From: Phoronis australis
Lineage: Eukaryota; Phoronida; Phoronidae
NCBI GenBank assembly: GCA_002633005.1
Contig: NMRA01000320.1
Coordinates: forward strand, 420,405-484,404
Reading direction: 5' to 3'
DNA: 64,000 nucleotides
Part shown: one piece after another, positions 44,845-56,800 of the stretch
How positions within the stretch are numbered: position 1 is the first letter of the stretch
How the letters are laid out: each line of letters opens with the position of its first letter
The notes under the pieces: generated by a model
Databases searched by the model: none
What the model was told of the DNA's origin: nothing
What the model saw: the letters and a program-made list of their open reading frames with translations, nothing else
Translations under genes and position numbers: made by a program

Positions 44845-47800
44845 CTGAAACAAACCAACAAAAACAGTGTTACTGGGCTGAATCAAATAAATTAACGCGC
44901 CCATCTTACCTTGTGAAAAAATAGAGCTGTGTCATTTAAACAAGAGCAACGGAGAAGCTTACTAGTACACTGCAAATGGTACGTTTCTAGGGGTATTTAT
45001 GTTTTGTGTAAAGGTACAAGGAGACAACAGTTTGACCACCAGAGGTAGCTGCAGTAGTCAGAATTGAGGAAATCCAATCAAAAATATTAGAAATAAACAT
45101 TTTTCAACATTTGTAGACAAAGAAATAAAACATGCCACAACGGGACACAGCACTAGGCATCCAAAAAATTAGAGGTCTAGTCTACTTCTGTCCATAAAAA
45201 GACAACCAATGGGTTTGGAAGAGCAGATAGACACCAAATGACATAATGTGCAAAGCACTTGCTAGAATCTGCTCAAAACTCAAACCTGCCAATATCTCCA
45301 AAGTGGAATGATCACTAGAGGATGATGCAGAAGTCAAGTCATGCAGAACACTGCACATATAATTTCAAGCACATCATCCATGTCGCTGAGACGCTTTGAA
45401 GAAATTTGGACCAGCAGTACCAACGAATGTTTCCCATTTTTGCAAAAATAAAGAAAATCTCACCTTTTCTTTCCAGTGGAGTAGTCCAACAATCAAGGCT
45501 ATAAAAGCGCACGTTCCCAGCAATGCAATGCCTGTGAGAAGCATCAGCCGACTGGGAATGACAAACAGCTTGTTCGTCCACCTAATTGACAAAGGCAATT
45601 AAATATCATCACTAATTTGTTTGCACCATAAAAATTCTTCAATTTGGGACAAAAAGTAATTGCTAAAATTTCCAATTTTAAGACTTTCTAATTTGCCGCA
45701 CGTGCTCAAAATTCCCCCAAGAGTAATTTAAGGACATTCGCACAGTAAAATCCATGACAGGAATTCTTCCAGTGGTAAGTACTTAGCTGAGAAATTTGAC
45801 AAAATGAAATTCAGTTTGCATATTAATCATTTACTTTGAGAGATCTTTAATTCTGAATAGGCACCATTTTCAGTCACCCAGTTGAGGTACATAATAACGA
45901 AACTGAATCATTTACTGGACAACGGGACTGGCGGTTAGTGTGGTAGGCTTCATGTGGTGGCTTCAATGTCAGTAAGCATGCAGCACTTAATTCACAGCAT
46001 TTGAATGAATTTTCTGCTGTTCTGCGGGTTCAAAATTAGCGCCAGTTTGCCAATTATGTTTGAATGCTGAATAAACAGAGCTCAACTTAAAGGAAATTAC
46101 AAACTGATCAAGATGAATTTCACATGTTCCCGTTGTCTAGAACTATTTCCCTTTAAGGACACTTTTCCCAGATTAGCGTTCACAGTTTCATCATGCTTAG
46201 TTCAGCACTAAAGTCCATGTACCGTCAGTATCTTCACTGATGATATCCCCAGCTTTCAAAGCAAAAGGTTGTTCACAGCCTGAGTGTCAGATTGTGATGT
46301 CAACCTCTTCAACTAAAGTTCAGCACACTCCAAATGACAGACAAACGCACAGTACTACGACAAAATAACACATTACACAAGAGTCCAATAGTTCACCTAC
46401 TTGCCACCTAAATACCCCAAACTAAGATCCTAGCCCAAAAGCATCCATCATGTAAACATAAATTCTGTGATCCACATCAGGTAGCTAATACTTGTACAGA
46501 AACCCTTAAAAGGATGTTAAAACCTGTTTAGGTTAATAAAGGGATAATAACTACAGCGATACTGCTAAAGTCCTTTCAAGCAAAATAAAATTTCGTAACC
46601 CTTGCACATCCTTAAAAGCTTTTGAGAGAGTTTGAAAACTATTTTCAAGTTTGGTAAATGGACAATTAGCATGCCTGACAAGTTGGGTATTGGATGTGGA
46701 GAAAGGTCATCAATCTCAAACCTCAGGAAGAAATTAATAAGTTTTCTCTCATGGGATATAATAATAGCTCAACATGAGGTTAGAAAGTTTTGGATGAAAC
46801 CACCACAACAGGTTTTACTGTCCTTGTAGTCAAGATTACAATGAGTGCCAGTTCATATTTTGTTTAGACTGTAACTGCTTACTTCTGAGGCTGATCAGGG
46901 GGGTAGGGATACACCACCAGCTGTGAGTTGGGAATGATGAGTGTCCATTGATGAGAGCGGCTAGTCTGAAAAATATGGTGGTGTAATGAATACACGGGTC
47001 TTATAATGAACACACGGGTCTTGTAATGAACACACGGGTCCTGTAATGAACACACGGGTCTTGTTATGAACACACGGGTCTTGTAATGAACACACGGGTC
47101 TTGTAATGAACACACGGGTCTTGTAATGAACACACGGGTCTTGTAATGNCCATGTGCCGTCAGTATCTTCACTGATGATATCCCCAGCTTTCAAAGCAAA
47201 AGGTTGTTCACAGCCTGAGTGTCAGATTGTGATGTCAGCCTCTTCAACTAAAGATCAACACATTCCAAATCACAGACAACCACATAGTACTACGACAAAA
47301 TAACACATTACACAACAGTCCAATAGTTCACCTACTTGCCATCTAAATACCCCAAACTAAGATCCTAGCCCAAAAGCATCATCATGCAAACATAAATTCT
47401 GAGAACCACATCAGGTAGCTAATACTTGTACAGAAACCCTTAAAAGGATGTTAAAACCTGTTTAGGTCAATAAAGGGATACTAACTACAGCGATACTGCT
47501 AAAGTCCTTTCAAGCAAAATAAAATTCTGTAACCCTTGCACATCCTTAAAAGCTTTAGAGAGAGTTTGAAAACTATTTTCAAGTTTGGTAAATGGACAAT
47601 TAGCATGCCTGACATGTTGGGTATTGGATGTGGAGAAAGGTCATCAATCTCAAACCTCAGGAAGACATTAATAAGTTATCTCTCATGGGATATAATAATA
47701 GCTTAACATGAGGTTAGAAAGTTTTGGATGAAACCACCACAACAGGTTTTATTGTTCTTGAAGTTAAGGCTACAGTGAGTGCCAGTTCATATTTTGTTTA

Positions 47801-50800
47801 GACTGTAACTGCTTACTTCTGAGGCTGATCAGGGGGGTAGGGATACACCACCAGCTGTGAGTTGGGAATGATGAGTGTCCATTGATGAGAGCGGCTAGTC
47901 TGAAAAATATGGTGGTGTAATGAATACACGGGTCTTATAATGAACACACGGGTCTTGTAATGAACACACGGGTCTTGTAATGAACACACGGGTCTTGTTA
48001 TGAACACACGGGTCTTGTAATGTCCCACATATCATCATTTCATTGTTGTGTGAAAGCAGCATATTGTGTGTCAGAAATTTTGTCAGTATTTGCGTATTTA
48101 TAGCATGCATAAAGTTGAATAAACTAAGTGATAACAACACTGGATTAGCTTAAGCCACATATTAAGTATCATGTTAAGCCACAATCGGCTTTATCCAATT
48201 GAAACAGCCATGTCTAACAAGCAACCTTTAGATCCACTGTGTAGCATGCTTTCAATTACTCAAATAGCTACTTAAGTAGATCTGTATATATGGTAAAAAT
48301 TGAAGTATAATTTTCTTGATTTTCATAAACACAAACCTTTTGACTGGGTATACCAACACGCATCGTGTCGACAAAGTTGGGTGTTTTGCCTAGACCAAAA
48401 TCGACATAAGGGAGCTGGAGAGCAAAATGGGCAGTTTTGGACAGCTGAGTATCTGCAAATAAAAACGGACAAGAATGCCCACATTCACAATGCTGTCTTA
48501 ACACAGAGGGTACTACAAAATCTCAATGTTTTTACAGCTACTTTTAACATTATTTACCAAACTTCTAAACACTGAGTGGCTGTAAACCTGGGACAACACA
48601 GAAGTAATTACATGTATCAGCAGCAGTCACATACAAATAGGTCTTCTTTATCGCACCATATTTGCATCAGCTGTTCATCATCAGCAACAACTTCTGCCTT
48701 GCGCTAGTTGCCGGACATGTATGTGTAGACTCTCCAATTTAAGTGGGGCAAGTTGTCCTAGAGCGAGTTGTTCTAGGGTAGACTGCATGTGGACATAATG
48801 TGCACCCTATGAGTTGTCCTAGAGCGAGTTGTTCTAGGGTAGACTGCATGTGGACATAATCTGCACCCTATGAGTTGTCCTAGAGCGAGTTGTTCTAGGG
48901 TAGACTGCATGTGGACATAATATGTACCCTATGAGTTCAATGGTCTTACCGCAGCTCATCTCTAAGTTTCCCTCCAGTGTGGTAGTGTTGTAACAGACAG
49001 CAGCACCAGCCGTGACAAGTCCATAGTCCTACAACAGATGAACATGGGAGAGCCACATTTAATAACATCACTTCAGGCTTTCATTGGAGTCGAGAGTACT
49101 TCAGTAAATCTACCGAAAGATCTGACACTGATGAACACACCCTTGTCAAGCTTTATTCATGAAATCTCTGAGTAAAACTTGACAATGGTGGATGTTTTAC
49201 TGTCGAAACATGTCGCTACATTTTACAAATGTTGTTGTCTTTATTCAAATTTCAGCAAATCTGTTCTTTGTCATGGTAATAAATTCAGTTTATTAGCATG
49301 ACAAATAATATTTTTTTCAATCACCTCTCAATAGGTGCGACACCTGCTGAGTCTTGTTCAACATGAGGACATAACATTGTGAGTGGTGCAGCCATGACCA
49401 TTTAGTTGAGAGACCATTACATGAGCCAGTGCGCCACCTAGCTGCTGCTAAAGCCATAAGTGCCCGATCACGTCTGATTTTATAGCAAGAGTGCTTAAAA
49501 TCCAACCCCAGGAGTGGCTGCTCCTTCAAAATCACATAATCACACCAGAATTAGTTTTGTTGATGTCAAAAATGCTAACTTAAGAATTAGACAGCTTAGC
49601 ATTACAAAACTGATCTTAACAGCTGTGAGAAACTGAACTCATAAGTTGGAATTTCCAGTTGGTCCTTTCATGGAACAAAAGTAGTAAAGCTGTCAGTCAA
49701 ATGGAAAAAGGCGGGCCTTCATGATCAAATTGCAAAAAGATAGAAGTTTAGCGTATGATGAGGCCAACATAGAAGTTGGGGTTCTATCCAGAATTTGCAC
49801 TTCTGCGTGAAACATTTGAAAAACTCTAAGGAGCAAATTTTCAAAAAATTTTGTGCGTTACAGAAAGGTAGACACTGACATGCACTGTACACTATTAATT
49901 TCTGAAAAGTAAAAAATGGACAGAAATCATGAATAACACCACTTTAAGACGTAAACAAGAAAACTGACGACGTGTATAACTGAAACTTAGGTGCATGCGT
50001 CAATATGCGAAACGCTTCACTAAAACACTTTCTGTGAAAATATCCATAACTATTGCAAGTGCCTAAATACATCCATATATGGTATACTTGGTACTTAGCA
50101 ATCTTGGATGCACACAGGCACAAGTATAAGAAGCATTTATATGGAGAAATATTAATGAATGTTAATGGCAGGGCGTTTTATTTACAATACTTACACAGGT
50201 CGATGACTCTGTGCACAAACTGGACAGCACTGAAAGTCAATAACGAAACAAGGTTACCAAAAATAGGAACGCACAATGTGCATCACAAAAAATATATGAA
50301 TCATCGAAAAGAATTTTTCCATTAAGTAAACAATAATCACAAAAACAACTTCTGGTGATTTTGATATTAAACCATGGAGAAACATGTTTTAAAGGTAAAA
50401 CTTGTACTGACTTGCTTATATTTAAGTCAGATTTTAATGAAAATGTTACTGACAATATACTTTGCTACATGAAGTTGTTTCATTATTAATCTAAATGAGC
50501 CTATAAAATCACAACTTTGAACCAAAGAGAATTTTTTTCAGGAGAACAGGTTTCAGTTGAATTTATGGGTTTATCAAAATGTAAAAGCTGTCTCTCAGCA
50601 GAACAAATTCAAAAATAATTTCAAGCTAAGAGCAAGATAACTTATGAACATGTTTAAGAGCACTCAAATAGAATATGATACGAACCATTACTTACTGCAT
50701 TTGAAAGACACCTTACATGAACTGTCAATGTTTTATAAGAAGGATGCACAAGTCATTTAGATTTTTCACTTAAAAACACTTGCCCAAAGCTTTAATAAAG

Positions 50801-53800
50801 CAGTTGTCCTTGGCAACATCATTCCTAAATGCCAGCAAGTTAAATTTTCCATCTTGTTTTGTCACTATCAGGATATCCATGGTGCCCTGAAAAAAGATTA
50901 AGAAAAGACTTTACTTCCTAAAAACAAATGAAAAATAGATGTTTTATGCGTTATTCACCACTTGTGATTTCACAAAGAATTTATAGCCACTGGCACAGAT
51001 ATATTGCAGAAGCTGCCCTCTGTTTGAATTCATCTTCACTATACTCCTCTCCCAAATGAAAGTTTTAAAATTACGAAAGGCCTTTATAATTCTATTAAAA
51101 AGAGAGACGCAGCAAAGCAACAAAGTAAGACAAAAATAAGGTAACATTACATCCACCTAATGTGCAAGTATCATTACTCAAAATAACGTCACCAATCATA
51201 CATCACAAGAACAACTCCAGTGACATCTGTAGGAAAAAAACAACACCTACATCTTCACCAATGTCATAGAATGTGGCCAGAACTGGATGTTCCGTCTTGT
51301 TCAGGGCAGTTTCCCACAAAATGTGGAATGTCCGGCCGAATGTAGGACACTTCTTGACACCAGGGGCACATGGCACATTTTCTAATAAAACAACTTGGTG
51401 GCTCAATGATCTGGAATAAGATATTTACAAAAATTTGACGAGATGAAACGATACTGATTGGCCAAGAAAAACCTTCAATATTGGTTCAGATCTACACTCA
51501 TTGTAAAGAGCCCTGTACACAACAATAGACTTAAAGCAGACTCGTCTCCCTAATGAATGAACATATTAAGCAAAATTAGCAGAAGCCGCTCACAAATAAA
51601 ATTTCTCCAAATTTATCAAGCTGTGGCTTAAAATTTCATATATTTACACAACACTTTACATCTAAAGCAAGGCACCACTTAAATGAAGTTGTTTATCGTT
51701 TCCTTTAGAAAAATAAAAATAGTTCAACCAAAACCCATGCTGATGCATCATTATAATTTGCACATAAGTGGAGATATCAAACTCATACTTGTCACTGTTC
51801 ACTGTATACAACACGGTAAGAGCATCCGGATAACTATCCTGGTTGAAATCTCCCACCCAAAGTTGTAGCGGCTGTGTCAGTTCCTGATTGACACTCTTAT
51901 CCGGGGGTGTGAACCTCCAGACAGTGCCACCATTGGACAGCTTGACTGGAATTGTCTGCCACTGTAAACGCAACATCATAATCATAACGGTTAAAAGGAA
52001 AATGCAGATCACGTCGAATGAAAGATTTTAAGAAATACTTTGACAAAGTTGAATATATTTGTCTCAGGGTCAGTATTTTACGCAATTACCTTGTCTCTCT
52101 ACCTTTAGTAACTGAGCTCGTTTATTTTTAAATATTTTTTTAAAATGTGTACAGCTTCAGAAATCGTTTTCCCATTGTAACCCAGTTGCCATACATTCAC
52201 CAGTACGACCAAGCTCAGAAGAGCAGGATACAATGGGCTTAGTGGACAATGTTTTCTCTTTATCAAGGGACATGAATATTAGGCTCCTATTTTGTGATTC
52301 CTTTTATCGAAAATTTAGCGAACATATCTTAGGTTACCTTGTTATTTGAGTACAGATGCAGCTGACTGTTGCTACAATCTTCATCAGTGCAAGATGGGAG
52401 GAGTATATCAACTTGACCATCAGAATCTGAAAAGCCCATAACATTTCAGGATTTCTGTTACAAAACCCAATAACTTTTCTGGCCAACATGGAGAGTCAGT
52501 AGACAAAGTGCGAAACTAATGCCCTAGTAACAAGTGCTGAGGCGCTGTTCTTCAATTTTAGACTGACATAATTTTTTGACATTTTTACCTAAAGCAGCAA
52601 ATAAACTCACCTTCCATCACAGATTGACAAATTATGATTTAAATAAATTACCGGTACGCAATAAGTCTCAAACTGTTTTTAAGTCAAATTGGATGCAATT
52701 TCAGGTTTGACACTAGTCTGTGCTGGTTGGCTTGTCACATAATAAGTGTTTCTAGCTGCTTTCATGGAATACGCTACCTTCATTACCAAGTGTGTACTTT
52801 CTCCAGTAACTTTTTGAATATTAATGGTATACTCAAAAACTATATTTCTAAAATCCTTGATGACCATAGAATCTTATGTGCAGGAAACCACTACCCAGAT
52901 GTTCATAATCTTATGATTTCAAGATAGTGTGACAAAAATCTGTTTCTGGAAAAAACATCAATCATCGTGAAAAATCTTGATCTATACATTTTCCAACATG
53001 AATGTTTTTGCCAAAAATTTGCTAATTCTGTTTCTTTAAATTAGCTACAAAAGAATGCATGGGATTATCTTTTAAGGACTTTAAGCACAAACGCACTACT
53101 GTCAAAAATTAAGACTTCCGTCTTTTTCAATTAATCTTGAGGTCTTCACTTTTAACAGCAGAGTTATCAGGCAAAGAGGCTTTAAAAGAAAACCCCATGC
53201 ATGCTTTTGTTTCAAGTGAACAAATTCAGGTTTGTGGAAATAATGACAATCTTCGGAAAAAATCTAAATTTTTTTGGAAAAAAAATAATCACATGATTAT
53301 GAACGTCTGGGCATTATTTTTGTGCACATAATGAGACTCTGTGACCACCAAGGAAATATAGTTTTATGGGTCTACTATTGATACTTAAACGCTTCAGAAG
53401 CACTTTGCTCCTCCATAATGAAGATGAATATTTAGTAAAACGTTGATCCTGTGACCAGGAAGATCATTTTCAATAGACACCCGCTGAAAAAGTCTACACA
53501 GTCAGCCTTCTGCGGCAATAAGTCATGTCTCCAAACGAACTGTCCCAACTTACAGCAAAGGCATCGATTTTGACCTTGATGCATCAGGCACCAAAATACG
53601 CCTTTACAGATTATGATGAACATATTTTGATGCACCAAAATTGCAACAGCAAACAATGCTGGTATTAAGGAGAAAAACGACTCGTGACAGTAACTAAAAT
53701 ATTTTTAAATATAAACAGTGTAGAAAATGGATTGGGGATCTCCCAAGAACGTGCAGCATTGTGGGTAAACAGCAAGGTCCAGATTTCATTTTGCAATTTG

Positions 53801-56800
53801 ATTAATACTTCACACGTCTTACCCATGTCTATGAAGGAAAGCTGTCCAACAACTTTAAGAGTATCAGCGCTGGGCAGGGGCACAATGTCTGTACTTTTAA
53901 AAGTGCCATTCTACAACAAAAATGACCACAAAATTCCAATTACTGACTATCAATAGTGTTCTCCACAACAAAATTCCAAACTCCACGCAAATTTTTATTT
54001 TAGTAGTAAAAACTATTCTTTACCTAACCAGAACATGGTCACTGTGTATTTCAATATACGTTTTAAAAATGTACACTGAACTGGTGTGACCTACTTTTTG
54101 ACTTTCCTACCAATTTTTCACCATAAGTCCTCTAAAGCATTCGTGACAGACTCAGAAAATCAAACTTAGAGGTTATAAGTTCCTTTACTAATAAAAAAAA
54201 GAATTCCTTCAAATTTTTTAGCAATAATTTACACTCTATACTTACAAAAATTGGGTCATATATGTATTGTTAACTGGCTCATAGCATTAGGAACTATGGT
54301 TGATGTTGGCAAATTCACACTCATTTTTGATTCTGAGGGCAAAAGTGCCAAGCCAGCCAGCCAAAGTTTTAACTTGGCGCTGCATTTTTTAAACTCGATG
54401 CGCATTTTCCAAACTCAACGCCGCAAAATTTAAACTTGTTGCTGCGTCGAGTAAAAACCGGTCGTGGAGAACACTGCAATAACCGCTACTAAATAAGGGT
54501 AAAATGTAAACATTTTCCAGTCAACATAAGTCTAAAAAGATTTCTGCCCCCAAATGGGACTCGAACCCAGGACCTTCTGGTAACTGTTGAGCAGGTGATA
54601 ATTAGATGTTCAATCACTTCTTCAAACTAGTACTTCTACTCACCACATTGAGCCAGAACTCAATCTGCAGTGTCTTGTTACTAGACATCACAACCAGGTC
54701 TGTAACAAAGCAAAGAGGAAAATGTTAACGTAAGTAATTCGGATGTGTAGAGGTTTATCACCAACCTGCTAATTTTGTTTTGACAGTGCCGGAATTTACG
54801 CTTGACTGTTTTAGACAGTTTTCAATACCATGAACAGCAACTGTAGTTGAAGTTGCATGGAATCAAAGTTGAAATTAACTCATACGCTTAGGAATAGCTT
54901 CAATATTTACATTTGCAATATAAAAAATTTTCAAATTCTCTTAGTGTTGGCTTTCTTCAAATTATTTTCTGCTATTATTTCATCAGATGAAGACTGGTGA
55001 TTAAGGCCAATTCTGAAGGATTTTCTATCCACTTAGGTACAGTGAGGCTTGAATAGACCCACACGTGATAAACTAGAGGTCATCTACTCAGACAACATTC
55101 TGTTAGAGCAGGTCATATCAACTGGGACATTTTGGAAATGCGTACTGATAATAAAACTGACATGGACAGTATGATCAAAACACCACTAAATACATGGCAC
55201 ATCAAGTTTAACAGGGATGTTAATCAAGTGGTTTTTGTAATTAACACAGAGCGGAAATCTACATTCTGTAACCGCATCAGCTACTTCATCAGAAGGAAAG
55301 ATTCCTGGCAGAGGTCAGCCCACAAACACAGCACCACTGACATTTTACCATTATGTGACAGTCATTGCATGAGGGCACAATACAACGCAAACACAGTGAA
55401 TTTCAGTCATCTTTATTCATGTCAGGATTGTTGCCAACACCAGTTTAATCAATGTGACTAGACATTAATGTGTATATGACCAAACAAAGGCACAACATTA
55501 CACAGACAAACAAGTTCTTACCAGCATCATAGTCTCCACTGAAGTCTAGAAAACCATTAGAGCAAGGTTTTACGAAGACCGGCGACACCTGGTGTGATGG
55601 GAAAGGAACCTTTGTGATGTTTCTATGCCTGAAAAAGGATGAAAAAGGTAAGTTGTAAGGGTTGCAAAAAGTGTTATTTCTTACTGAGAACACGAAATTT
55701 GACACAAGTAAGAAAAAATATACAATTAAAATGTACGTTTCAATAAACTGTGAGCATTTTTTATTACAGCTTAAGGCGTTGTGTAAATTTTCAGGTCAAA
55801 AATATTCCTCTCTTGATTATATTAGCCCGTTAATGTCAGTCAGAAAACAATGTGCTATATATTAATCTATTACCGGTCAAATGTATGGTAATTTTTCATG
55901 AGTTTATAAAAGACTACCACATGGGAAAAATAAACATTATTTATGCCTCTCCAATTGCCCAGCTTCCATGCTTTATACACCACTACATCTCCATTATATG
56001 ATAATACAGTCACTGATCTCCATTATATCATAATACAGTCAGTGTTCTCCATTATATCATAATACAGTCAGTGTTCTCCATTATATCATAATACAGTCAG
56101 TGTTCTCTGTTATATCACAATACAGTTAGTGTTCTCCATTATATCATAATACAGTCAGTGTTCTCTGTTATATCATAATACAGTCAGTGTTCTCCATTAT
56201 ATGATAATACAGTCAGCGTTCTCCATTGTATCATAATACAGTCAGTGTTCTCTGTTATATCATAATACAGTTAGTGTTCTCCATTATATCACAATACAGT
56301 CAGTGTTCTCCATTATATCATAATACAGTCAGTGTTCTCCATTATATCATAATACAGTCAGTGTTCTCTGTTATATCANGAACAGCAACTGTAGTTGAAG
56401 TTGCATGGAATCAAAGTTGAAATTAACTCATACGCTTAAGAATAGCTTCAATATTTACATTTGCAATATAAAAAATTTTCAAATTCTCTTAGTGTTGGCT
56501 TTCTTCAAGTTATTTTCTGCTATTATTTCATCAGATGAAGACTGGTGATTAAGGCCAATTCTGAAGGTTTTTCTATCCACTTAGGTACAGTGAGGCTTGA
56601 ATAGACCAACACGTGATAAACTAGCAGTCATCTACTCAGACAACATTCTGTTAGAGTAGGTCGTATCAACTGGGACATTTTGGAAATGCGCACTGATAAT
56701 AAAACTGACATGGACAGTACGATCAAAACACCACTGAATACACGGCACAATAAGTTTAACAGGGATATCAATAAAGTGGTTTTTGTAATTAACACAGAGC

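Larger units (their letters stand above)
46215..47148. repeat. Direct duplication, copy A (assembly)
   Basis: Homologous to 47,150-48,022 with scattered substitutions and a different minisatellite length. Confidence 0.93.
47150..48022. repeat. Direct duplication, copy B (assembly)
   Basis: Begins CCATGTGCCGTCAGTATCTT after the N and repeats 46,215-47,148, including exon 14, with fewer 20-bp units. Confidence 0.93.
54832..56378. repeat. Direct duplication, copy A (assembly)
   Basis: Matches 56,380 onward. Unique sequence precedes 54,832, so copy A is joined to the exon 5 side. Confidence 0.93.

Noticed and set aside
46879-47194. Reading frames with KTRVFITRPVCSLQ-type repeats as a repetitive protein
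   Set aside because: They are translations of the 20-bp minisatellite read through intron 13 and beyond exon 14; the 20-base period makes all frames open by chance.
54530-54640. Functional tRNA gene
   Set aside because: The B box is good but no cloverleaf or A box is convincing, and a truncated second copy exists at 58,741; it is a SINE fragment.
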